Shown here one piece after another: positions 56,320-64,000 of a DNA stretch of 64,000 bases. Source of the DNA: Amphibacillus marinus. GTDB lineage: Bacteria; Bacillota; Bacilli; Bacillales; Amphibacillaceae. The stretch is from positions 60,932 through 124,931 of the forward strand of contig NZ_FODJ01000004.1 of the NCBI RefSeq assembly GCF_900110345.1, read 5' to 3'. The notes under the pieces were generated by a model, which had not been told where the DNA came from, did not search any database, and saw only the letters and a program-made list of their open reading frames with translations. The position numbers and the translations under genes were made by a program. The first letter of the stretch is position 1. Each line of letters starts with the position of its first letter.

Positions 56320-57838
56320 GCTTATGCTAGGGATTGATATTGGCACAACGAGCACAAAGGCAGTGTTATACAATCAAACGGGTAATGTGCTTCAACAGGC
56401 AGCTCAAGAGTATCCGCTGTACACGCCTAATATAAATGTAGCTGAACAAGATCCAGAAGAAATTTATCAGGCTGTGATCACGGTGATTAGGCAAATTACT
56501 AATCAACACAATGACCTTATGTTTGTTTCATTTAGTAGCGCAATGCACAGCTTAATTGCTATTGATGATAAAGACGAAGCGATTACGCCATGTATTATTT
56601 GGGCAGATAATCGCAGCAAAGCATGGGCGACAGATATCTTGCAGCATCATGATGGACTGAATCTTTATCAAAGGACAGGAACGCCTATTCATCCCATGTC
56701 ACCATTATGCAAGATTAGCTGGTTAAGGCATGAGCAACCGGATATTTTTCTAAAAGCAGATAAGTTTATCGGGATTAAGGAATTTGTCTTTAAGCGTTTC
56801 TTTAATCAGTACGTAGTGGATCATTCCATTGCTTCTGCCACTGGATTAATGAACTTAAAGAACCTTGATTGGGATCAACAGGCACTAACTGTTGCTGGGA
56901 TCGAGAAGGATAATCTTTCAACATTAGTCCCAACTACAGCTGTCTTCACACAACTAAAGCAACAGGTTGCTAATCAGCTTAACCTTGATTGCAACACACC
57001 TTTTATTATTGGAGCTAGTGATGGAGTGTTGTCCAATTTAGGAGTTGATGCAATAGGCAGTGGTGATATTGCGGTCACGATTGGTACAAGTGGTGCTGTG
57101 CGGACTACACTAACAGAGCCCAGGACTGATAGTGCAGGGAGGACGTTCTGTTATGCGCTAACTGAGCACCACTGGGTAGTTGGAGGTCCGGTTAATAATG
57201 GTGGTGTGGTACTCCAATGGATAAAGGATCAACTTTGTACAAGTGAAGTGGCGGAAGCAAAAAGGACTGCTACTGATCCCTACGATTTAATTATGCAGTT
57301 AGCAGAGAGTGTTGCGCCGGGTTCAAATGGGTTAATCTTTCATCCTTTCTTAACCGGCGAACGAGCGCCTTCTTGGAATCCTGATGTAAGAGGCTCTTAC
57401 TTTGGTCTAACACTAGCACATAAAAGAGCACATTTAATCCGTGCAGCATTAGAAGGAGTAATTCTTAACCTCTTTACGGTGTATCAAGCTTTAACAGAGA
57501 TGATGGAGACAAAGGCAACGATGATCCGAGCAACGGGCGGCTTTGCCAGGTCACCATTATGGCGGCAAATGCTCGCAGATATTTTTGCTGTTGAAGTAAC
57601 CGTACCTGAAAGCCATGAGAGTTCCTGTTTAGGTGCCTGCATACTTGGCCTATATGCCCTTGGGGAAATAACTAGTTTAGAAGAAAGTTCAGCATTCTTT
57701 GGTCACAGCCATCATCATCAGCCAGATGAGAAGGCTAAGCAGGTTTACCAGCAATTAGCTCCAATTTATAGCAGTATAACTGCCGATTTAAAAACAAATT
57801 ACCAACGAATAGCTGATTTTCAGGCAGCTAATGAATAA
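56312..57838 (+). CDS. gntK: Gluconokinase, FGGY family
   Basis: 508 residues. GIDIGTTSTKAVLYN near 6-20 opens the ATPase core; FSSAMHSL near 71 and the second domain with IGTSGAVRTT near 254 and RATGGFARSPLWRQ near 405 complete it. It makes 6-phosphogluconate from gluconate. The start overlaps the gntR stop by eight bases. No gluconate permease (gntP) is in this operon. Confidence 0.93.
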   Translation: MTKLMLGIDIGTTSTKAVLYNQTGNVLQQAAQEYPLYTPNINVAEQDPEEIYQAVITVIRQITNQHNDLMFVSFSSAMHSLIAIDDKDEAITPCIIWADNRSKAWATDILQHHDGLNLYQRTGTPIHPMSPLCKISWLRHEQPDIFLKADKFIGIKEFVFKRFFNQYVVDHSIASATGLMNLKNLDWDQQALTVAGIEKDNLSTLVPTTAVFTQLKQQVANQLNLDCNTPFIIGASDGVLSNLGVDAIGSGDIAVTIGTSGAVRTTLTEPRTDSAGRTFCYALTEHHWVVGGPVNNGGVVLQWIKDQLCTSEVAEAKRTATDPYDLIMQLAESVAPGSNGLIFHPFLTGERAPSWNPDVRGSYFGLTLAHKRAHLIRAALEGVILNLFTVYQALTEMMETKATMIRATGGFARSPLWRQMLADIFAVEVTVPESHESSCLGACILGLYALGEITSLEESSAFFGHSHHHQPDEKAKQVYQQLAPIYSSITADLKTNYQRIADFQAANE

Positions 57839-57854
57839 AGGGAGTTGATCATAT

Positions 57855-59282
57855 ATGAAGCATTCAATTGGCGTCATTGGACTGGGTGTTATGGGCAGTA
57901 ATATTGCGTTAAATATGGCTAGAAAAGGAGAACGCGTTGCTGTTTATAACTATACAAGTGACCTTACGAATCAATTAATCGGACGTGTTAAAGATGAGCA
58001 AATGACGCCATTTTATCAACTAGCTGATTTTGTCGAGTCACTGGAAGTGCCACGAAAAATATTTTTAATGGTGACAGCGGGCGATGCGGTTGATAGTGTT
58101 ATTCAAGCGTTAAGACCTTTACTAGGGAAAAAGGATATTATCATTGATGGAGGGAATTCACACTTCAAGGATACTGCAAATCGTTATCATAACTTGAAAA
58201 AAGATGGGATAGCGTTTATTGGTGCAGGTATTTCAGGGGGAGAGGTGGGTGCATTAGAAGGGCCGGCTATTATGCCTGGTGGTGATAGAGAGGCTTATCA
58301 ACTGGTGGCACCAATCTTAACTAGAATTGCAGCACAAGTAGACGGTGAGCCGTGCTGTACGTACTTGGGTATTGAAGGTTCAGGTCACTTTGTAAAGACT
58401 GTTCATAATGGCATTGAATATGCAGATATGCAGCTAATTTCTGAGGCTTATAGTTTATTAAGGTACCGACTTAAGCTTTCGCTAGAGGAAATTGCTAGCC
58501 TATTTGACCAGTGGAACGCCGGAGAGCTTAACAGCTATTTGATTGAAATAACAGCAACAATATTGCGGAAGAAGGACGCCATAACTGGCGCACCTCTTAT
58601 TGATGTCATTTTGGACAAGGTTGGCCAGAAGGGGACCGGTATGTGGACTAGCTTGCAGGCAATTGAGTCAGGAATTCCTTCGTCGATTATGACCGAGTCT
58701 TTATTCGCCCGGTACATGTCTACCTTAAAGGAAGATCGCCTGAAAGCGGCTGCGCTGTTATCCGGACCTGATCAGGATGAACGGAAGCTCGATAAGCAAC
58801 AGTGGATTGAGTTTATCAGACAAGCACTCTACATGGGTAAAATTTGTGCCTATGCCCAAGGGTTTAATCAATTTAAAATGACATCGGAAAAATATAACTG
58901 GTTACTACCATTGCCAAAGATTGCGCGCATTTTCCGTGGTGGTTGCGTTATTCGTGCTAGCTTTCTTAATGACATCTGTAAAGCATATACAGAAAATCCC
59001 GGGCTTGAGAACTTATTATTCTCGGATTTCTTCTTAGAAAAAGCAAAGGCATACCAGCAATCCTTACGTTTTGTTGTGAGAGAAGCGGTTGGATCAGGAA
59101 TAGCATTACCTTGCTTTTTGTCATCATTAAGCTACTATGATAGCTATCGCACCGCTCACTCTAATGCTAACCTGTTACAAGCACAGCGCGACTTTTTTGG
59201 TGCTCATACCTATGAAAGAAATGATCGGGCGGGTGTATTTCATACGGATTGGGAAGTCGCTAACGCCGATATTTACGGTTAA
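57855..59282 (+). CDS. gntZ: 6-phosphogluconate dehydrogenase, decarboxylating
   Basis: 475 residues. NADP motif GLGVMGSNIALNMARKG, SGGEVGALEGPAIMPGG near 129 and the catalytic K in FVKTVHNGIEYADMQLI near 184. It converts 6-phosphogluconate to ribulose 5-phosphate, CO2 and NAD(P)H. It lies 17 bases after gntK, so gluconate feeds straight into the pentose phosphate path. Confidence 0.95.
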   Translation: MKHSIGVIGLGVMGSNIALNMARKGERVAVYNYTSDLTNQLIGRVKDEQMTPFYQLADFVESLEVPRKIFLMVTAGDAVDSVIQALRPLLGKKDIIIDGGNSHFKDTANRYHNLKKDGIAFIGAGISGGEVGALEGPAIMPGGDREAYQLVAPILTRIAAQVDGEPCCTYLGIEGSGHFVKTVHNGIEYADMQLISEAYSLLRYRLKLSLEEIASLFDQWNAGELNSYLIEITATILRKKDAITGAPLIDVILDKVGQKGTGMWTSLQAIESGIPSSIMTESLFARYMSTLKEDRLKAAALLSGPDQDERKLDKQQWIEFIRQALYMGKICAYAQGFNQFKMTSEKYNWLLPLPKIARIFRGGCVIRASFLNDICKAYTENPGLENLLFSDFFLEKAKAYQQSLRFVVREAVGSGIALPCFLSSLSYYDSYRTAHSNANLLQAQRDFFGAHTYERNDRAGVFHTDWEVANADIYG

Positions 59283-59416
59283 GATATTTTATTGCGCAGT
59301 GAGATGCTGTTTGATATGATAGGATTAAACTGATAAAGTAATCGGCTAAGTTAACGGCGGTGTCGTTTAAATGAACCGACCAATCATGTATCTGGTTGAT
59401 AGGATGTGTAGGATAG

Positions 59417-60433
59417 ATGAAGAGTAACGTAACGATGAAGGATATTGCCAATAAAATTGGTGTTAGTAGTGTAACGATATCAAAAGCCTTAAATGATAAA
59501 GAAGGTGTAAGTGAGGAGTTAAAAGAGAAGATTAAGCAGCTTGCGGATGAAATGGGCTATCGCTACAATTCCATGGCCCGCTCAATGAAAGAGGGAAAAA
59601 CATACAATATAGGTATCGTTATTCCGGAGCGTTTTTCTGGCGGCATTTCACAATCTTTTTACTTTGAAGCTTATCAGTATCTTTCTGCTAAACTAGAAGC
59701 GCACGGCTACTATGGCATTATGAATGTACTAACCGGTGTAGATGAAGAGGCGCTAAATTTACCGCGTGTTTATAAGGAAGGAAAGGTAGATGGGTTTATC
59801 TTTCTTGGCCAAATTAATCAAAACTATCTTAATCGGGTTAAGTCAATTAATATCCCGATGGTTTTCTTAGATTTTTATGATGAGCATGATGATATCGACG
59901 CTATTATTACTGATAATTTTTATGGTGCATATGACTTAACAAATCATTTAATTCACAACGGACACAGCGAGATTGGTTTTGTCGGTAATCTCTACTCAAC
60001 TAGTAGTATCCAAGATCGGTTCTTAGGTTATTATAAATCATTGTTGGAGCACAATATCGAATTGGATCAAGCTATTCTTATTAATGATCGTGATTCAAAG
60101 GGGATTTTGATGCCATTAACGTTGCCCAAACGTTTACCAACGGCCTTTGTCTGTAATTGTGATCAAGTAGCAAATAGCTTAGTTAAAACACTTCAAGAGC
60201 AAGGTTATTCAGTACCACAGGATTGCTCAGTGGTCGGGTTTGACAATGATATTTATGCAACGATTACCGACCCGCAGTTAACTACGGTAGCAATCGATAT
60301 TGAAAATATGGTGAACCATGCAGTAAGGTTAATGATAAAAAAAGTAAACGGTCAGAATAAGGTTATCGGTCGAACCTTAGTAAAGGGGAAAATTGTTAAG
60401 CGAGATTCGGTTAAGAATTTACAAAAGCTTTAA
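59417..60433 (+). CDS. LacI family transcriptional regulator
   Basis: 338 residues. N-terminal LacI helix-turn-helix (VTMKDIANKIGVSSVTISKALNDKEGVS, residues 4-31). Periplasmic-binding-like effector domain (about 60-330). It lies 135 bases after gntZ and on the same strand; it faces the alpha-galactosidase gene convergently. Its likely targets are the GH36 and GH2 genes, whose shared upstream region has a TAAGCGCTTA palindrome, but this is inference. Confidence 0.92.
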   Translation: MKSNVTMKDIANKIGVSSVTISKALNDKEGVSEELKEKIKQLADEMGYRYNSMARSMKEGKTYNIGIVIPERFSGGISQSFYFEAYQYLSAKLEAHGYYGIMNVLTGVDEEALNLPRVYKEGKVDGFIFLGQINQNYLNRVKSINIPMVFLDFYDEHDDIDAIITDNFYGAYDLTNHLIHNGHSEIGFVGNLYSTSSIQDRFLGYYKSLLEHNIELDQAILINDRDSKGILMPLTLPKRLPTAFVCNCDQVANSLVKTLQEQGYSVPQDCSVVGFDNDIYATITDPQLTTVAIDIENMVNHAVRLMIKKVNGQNKVIGRTLVKGKIVKRDSVKNLQKL

Positions 60434-60493
60434 CGAGTCTAATTCGAACCTGTCAGGCGATATCTAATTAAATTTCTAGTAACTAAATTCTAA

Positions 60494-60536
60494 AAAGATC
60501 AAAGGGAATGAGCTTATGCTCCTCTCTTTGATCTTT
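60494..60536. terminator. Terminator after lacI-family gene
   Basis: Stem AAAGATCAAAG/CTTTGATCTTT with T-runs on both sides, so likely bidirectional. Confidence 0.85.
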
Positions 60537-60560
60537 TGTTTAAATAGTGATAAAAGCTTA

Positions 60561-60690
60561 ATTCGTTCAAAGACTACGCTTTGGAAGGCGATACTTTGGT
60601 CATGCCTTTAGGGTGCAAGTGTTTTTGGTGGGGCGAGTAACCGCAGTCCCATGCCGGTGGTGCTAACAATTATTGGTACATCCCCCTGAT
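60561..60690 (-). repeat. Dispersed 3'-end repeat, copy D
   Basis: Directly 3' of the alpha-galactosidase stop on the minus strand. Carries ATACTTTGGTCATGCC, ATGCCGGTGGTGCTAACAATTATTGG and CCCCCTGATTTA, in the same order as copies A-C. Its hairpin arms are partly eroded. Confidence 0.65.
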
Positions 60691-60767
60691 TTATGATTCA
60701 TTTCGTTTTACACAACAAAAGCTAGACAAGTCATCTAATATAAGTTTCGATTTCGCCTTTCTAATTC

Positions 60768-62996
60768 TTACACAGCTTTAATCACAAACAATTGTGAATG
60801 ATAATCGCCAGTACGTTCTCTACTCCAATATTCACTGGTTCGGTCTGTGTAGTCTTCGGCTAGAATAAGACCAATGTTCATTAATTCATCACCGTAGTAG
60901 GTTTTGTTAAGTTGCTTAACTTCATATTGGTGATTAGGATCTAAGCCAGTTAGCTTAATACGCTTATAGCGTTCGCTCGGTTTTGCAAGAACTTGGTAAT
61001 AACCTACTAGCGCTTCTTTTTTATCCTTTGCCACGACCATCCAAGCTGTTTCGTTTGAATCAAAAGGACTTTGCAAGCGATGGAAATGACCGTTTCTAAT
61101 TAGCGAGCGATGCTCTTTATAAAATGCTGTCTGTGCTCTAATGCTATCCTGCTCTGAATTAGTAAGCTTGGTAATATCCAATTCATAGCCAAAGGTGCCA
61201 AAGTAGGCAACGTTTGCCCGCGTATGAATTGATGGACTTCGATGGACCTGGTGGTTAGGGACAGCGGAAACATGGCTACCAATGGCACTAAGTGGATACA
61301 CCATAGAAGCACCATATTGAATTTTTAGTCGTTCAACAGCATCGGTATCATCGCTAGCCCAAGTTTGTGGTGCGTAATAAAGCATACCAGGGTCAAATCT
61401 TGCACCACCCCCAGCACATGATTCAAAGAGAATTTCCGGATACTTTTTAATTAAACGTTCATATAGCTGATAAACACCTAAGATATAGCGGTGAAACACT
61501 TCGCCTTGCTGGTCAGATGGCAGGGCACTTGAATAGGCCTCTGTAATATAGCGATTCATGTCCCATTTTATATATGAAATGTTTGCACTACCAATCACAT
61601 CATCCATTAGTTTATAAATATGATCAACAACTTCTTGCCTTGAAAAATCTAACACATATTGATTTCGCCCATGTGAAGGTGTTCGCTCTGGTGTCGCAAT
61701 AATCCAGTCCGGATGTTGATCAAATAGCTTTGTCCCCTTACTAACCATCTCTGGTTCGAACCATAAGCCAAACTTCATGCCAAGTGCTTCAATTTTCTCA
61801 GCGAGTCCGCTGATGCCGTTAGGTAACTTATCCTTGTTTTCAAACCAATCCCCTAATGAAGAGGAATCATCGTGCCGTTCACCAAACCAACCATCATCTA
61901 GAACAAACAACTCAATACCTAGATCTTTAGCTGTAGTAGCAATGTCTAAAACTTTCTCTTCGTTAAAGTTAAAATAAGTAGCTTCCCAGTTGTTAATCAG
62001 GACTGGGCGGGTCCGATCGCGCCAGTAGCCTCGGGCAAGGCGATCGCGATATAAGGTGTGAAAGGCTTGACTCATTGCATTAAGCCCCTGACTAGAATAA
62101 ACCATTACACACTCAGGTGTTTGAAAGGATTGTCCTGCCGCTAGCTTCCAAGCAAAGCAAAATGGGTTAATACCAAGCATTACTCGGCTGACATCATAAT
62201 TATCCACTTCAATCTGCGCAAGGAAATTCCCGCTATAAACCAGACTAAAGCCATATACCTCACCGGAATGCTCATTAGTGTCAGGGCGCTTTAACGCTAA
62301 AAATGGGTTATGAACATGACTGCTAGCTCCACGTGTACTTGATACAGCTTGTAACCCTTTAGAAAGTGGTTTAGCGGCTAAATGTGTTTCTCGTGCCCAC
62401 GCACCATTCAATTGGAGCATGTCAAACTGGTCATCGGGTAAGTCAACACTCATACTCATGGCGGTATCAAGGGTGTAGATGTGATTACTATCGTTAATGA
62501 ATTTACAATGTCTTGTTATTACAGGGCGCTCGGTATAAATACAATAGAACAATTGGAGGCGAACATTAAGTACATGGTCTTTTAACGTAATAATGAGTGT
62601 TTCTGCTTCTTCATCCTCGTCTACATAAGTGGCAGGTAGATTCTCTAAGCTAGGCTTACCTGGTACTGTTTCGTAGCTATCAAATTGAAAGCTAGTCACA
62701 TGAGAACCGTGCTCGTTTTTGATCAAATGAGCTGGATAGCGGAAATCTGTGGTTCCATAGCTCGGGTACTCCTGTTTAATATGTTCTAAAGAAGATGTGT
62801 GATCGTCCTCGACAATATTACAACCAGTCCGGACTTCCCGTTCAATTAGGTGGGAATAGGATTTTTGATGAGTAACCTTTTTGCCATAGTATAAATGCTC
62901 AAGCTGGTTGGTTTTTTCGAGCACGCGAAAAATATAGCTTACATCATTATTTTGCAAATGAAATTCTTGACTTGCATAGTTAATATAAATTGTCAT
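60768..62996 (-). CDS. Alpha-galactosidase, GH36
   Basis: 742 residues, cytoplasmic. Beta-sandwich N-terminal domain, then a TIM barrel from about 330. LDDGWFGERHDD near 370, the nucleophile aspartate in KWDMNRYITE near 482, GGGARFDPGMLYYAPQ, and the acid/base aspartate in SDDTDAVERL near 550. It removes alpha-galactosyl groups from melibiose, raffinose or galactomannan oligomers. Divergent from beta-mannosidase, which favours galactomannan. Confidence 0.94.
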   Translation of the reverse strand: MTIYINYASQEFHLQNNDVSYIFRVLEKTNQLEHLYYGKKVTHQKSYSHLIEREVRTGCNIVEDDHTSSLEHIKQEYPSYGTTDFRYPAHLIKNEHGSHVTSFQFDSYETVPGKPSLENLPATYVDEDEEAETLIITLKDHVLNVRLQLFYCIYTERPVITRHCKFINDSNHIYTLDTAMSMSVDLPDDQFDMLQLNGAWARETHLAAKPLSKGLQAVSSTRGASSHVHNPFLALKRPDTNEHSGEVYGFSLVYSGNFLAQIEVDNYDVSRVMLGINPFCFAWKLAAGQSFQTPECVMVYSSQGLNAMSQAFHTLYRDRLARGYWRDRTRPVLINNWEATYFNFNEEKVLDIATTAKDLGIELFVLDDGWFGERHDDSSSLGDWFENKDKLPNGISGLAEKIEALGMKFGLWFEPEMVSKGTKLFDQHPDWIIATPERTPSHGRNQYVLDFSRQEVVDHIYKLMDDVIGSANISYIKWDMNRYITEAYSSALPSDQQGEVFHRYILGVYQLYERLIKKYPEILFESCAGGGARFDPGMLYYAPQTWASDDTDAVERLKIQYGASMVYPLSAIGSHVSAVPNHQVHRSPSIHTRANVAYFGTFGYELDITKLTNSEQDSIRAQTAFYKEHRSLIRNGHFHRLQSPFDSNETAWMVVAKDKKEALVGYYQVLAKPSERYKRIKLTGLDPNHQYEVKQLNKTYYGDELMNIGLILAEDYTDRTSEYWSRERTGDYHSQLFVIKAV

Positions 62997-63141
62997 ATAA
63001 TCACCTCATAAGTAATAAAGTTATCGATTAGCTAATAATGTTAGTTTATCATGCTTATTTTCTAAACGCTATAAAAAACGACTAATAAATTTGTCGGAAA
63101 AAAGCTAGGTACTTGCCCAAGGTTTGTTAGGTTAATGGCAG

Positions 63142-63151
63142 TAAGCGCTTA
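63142..63151. promoter_or_regulatory. LacI-family/cre-type palindrome between GH36 and GH2 genes
   Basis: TAAGCGCTTA is a perfect 10-base palindrome with the central CG typical of LacI-family and CcpA sites. It lies 36 bases before the GH2 start. A weaker similar sequence, CTAAACGCTATAA, lies near 63062-63074 by the GH36 start. Confidence 0.5.
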
Positions 63152-63186
63152 GTAGAATAAATATTAGTGAAGAGGAGATCGCAATT

Positions 63187-64000
63187 ATGAAAACAGAGCA
63201 AACAATAACGATTGACAATTGGAAGTTCCGTCAGAAAGGGGAAGAACAATGGCTAAGTGCTCATGTGCCAAGCTTTGTGCACACTGATTTACGTGCGAAT
63301 GGTAAGATTGCTGATCCTTTTGATGGCGACAATGAGAAAGCGCTTCAATGGATTGATAAAGTAGACTGGGAATATGAGACTAGCTTTACCGTAGATCAAG
63401 AGCTTCTAAACGAGACTAGTATCGAGTTTGTGTTTAATGGCTTAGATACATACGCGGATGTATATTTAAATGATCAATTAATCTTACAAGCAAATAACAT
63501 GTTTCGTGTCTGGCACGTCGATGTCAAGTCACTGCTATCAGTAGGGGACCATACACTCACTGTTCACTTAAAATCCCCCATCCAAGAGGATCTTCCTAAG
63601 CTAGCTGCGCTAGGCTATCATTTGCCAGCCTCGAATGATGATTCCGAGATGGGTGAACTAGGAGATCGGAAGGTTAGTATTTTTGCGCGTAAGGCCCCTT
63701 ATCATTATGGCTGGGACTGGGGACCGCGCTTTGTGACAAGCGGTATTTGGAAACCAATAGAATTAAAAGCTTGGTCTGAGACAAAAGTAAACGACTTCTA
63801 TATTAATCAAAAGTCGATAACCGAAGAACGTGCGGTTGTAGATGCTGAGGTTATTGTACAAGCTGATAGCACTTGGTCTGGTGAAGCAACGATTCAAACA
63901 GAGGAGCTATTCTGGAAAGAGAATGTTAGCTTGGTGCCTGGTGAAAATGTGCTTAAGCTTGAGCTTGTAATTGACAATCCGAAGCTTTGGTGGTGCCATG
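63187..64000 (+). CDS. GH2 beta-mannosidase, 3' end beyond the window
   Basis: 271 codons are visible, open to the right edge. RBS AGAGGAGA, start MKTEQTITIDNWKF. The N-terminal sugar-binding domain of GH2 beta-mannosidases shows VPSFVHTDLRANGKIADPF, NGLDTYADVYLND and KAPYHYGWDWGPRFVTSGIWKP near 165-190, the last a family hallmark. The catalytic residues lie further on, outside the window. It releases mannose from the non-reducing end of beta-1,4-manno-oligosaccharides, matching the GH36 neighbour and the ManA/ROK pair upstream. Confidence 0.9.
   Translation, partial: MKTEQTITIDNWKFRQKGEEQWLSAHVPSFVHTDLRANGKIADPFDGDNEKALQWIDKVDWEYETSFTVDQELLNETSIEFVFNGLDTYADVYLNDQLILQANNMFRVWHVDVKSLLSVGDHTLTVHLKSPIQEDLPKLAALGYHLPASNDDSEMGELGDRKVSIFARKAPYHYGWDWGPRFVTSGIWKPIELKAWSETKVNDFYINQKSITEERAVVDAEVIVQADSTWSGEATIQTEELFWKENVSLVPGENVLKLELVIDNPKLWWCH

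Noticed and set aside
20491-60690. Dispersed repeats as a CRISPR array
   Set aside because: Copies are 5-20 kb apart, differ in sequence and have no spacers or cas genes.

Overview
The window is AT-rich chromosomal DNA of a low-GC Gram-positive bacterium. Several marks point to the Bacillaceae: AGGAGG-type ribosome sites, an S-box (SAM-I) leader, LicT antiterminator targets, CcpA (cre) sites, a Bacillus-type Zur operator, a YetF (DUF421) protein, a DUF1002 (YpuA-type) protein and RsbR. The many sugar PTS operons and the ahpC-ahpF pair would fit a saccharolytic facultative anaerobe near Amphibacillus or Halolactibacillus; that placement is inference. No rRNA, tRNA, CRISPR array, phage or complete insertion sequence was seen.

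Layout. 1-2004: the left edge repeats 95 bases of the DUF4317 gene exactly, joined to a 5'-truncated ecfT, then a double-domain ECF ATPase. 2160-8329: a zinc-starvation operon behind two near-consensus Zur operators: zinc-free ribosomal protein S14, a flavoprotein, a FeoB-like GTPase transporter, a ZagA/YciC-type COG0523 GTPase, dCTP deaminase and a second COG0523 GTPase. 8394-15689: DUF4317, an RpiR regulator divergent from a phospho-beta-glucosidase, an ECF sigma factor with a second-type ClpP, an isochorismatase-family hydrolase and YetF; a gene-poor stretch at 13759-14412 carries DnaA boxes. 15830-18933: ahpC-ahpF and a soluble RsiV-like DUF3298 protein. 18986-23480: licT, a beta-glucoside PTS and a GH1 enzyme with antiterminator leaders. 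23847-29392: RsbR, HxlR regulator, small conserved protein, SDR and a DUF1002 protein flanked by two MITE-like repeats. 28202-35444: a methionine block: aminotransferase, GldA-like dehydrogenase, omega-amidase, then S-box, metQ-metN-metP and a 2-hydroxy-acid oxidase. 35481-38930: VOC protein, soluble chemoreceptor, bactofilin and M23 peptidase.

39186-63999+ is a large beta-oligosaccharide region. Two paralogous IIB-IIC-IIA-GH1 cassettes (46941-43523 and 53158-49802) each have their own PRD regulator and a self-palindromic operator of the form TTTCC-N10-GGAAA. Between them lie a third GH1 gene and mannonate dehydratase. Downstream are a ROK sugar kinase and mannose-6-phosphate isomerase. To the right are gntR-gntK-gnd, a LacI regulator, a GH36 alpha-galactosidase and the start of a GH2 beta-mannosidase. 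Together these resemble a gluco- and galactomannan utilisation set: side chains and backbone oligomers are cleaved, imported as phosphates, split by GH1 enzymes, and mannose is sent into glycolysis through the kinase and ManA.

Two non-coding repeat families stand out: a roughly 100-130 bp element found directly 3' of four minus-strand genes, and the MITE-like pair around the DUF1002 gene. The Zur operon, which seems to combine a zinc-sparing route to dUMP with a FeoB-like transporter, and the methionine hydroxy-acid block are the most interesting functional assemblies.
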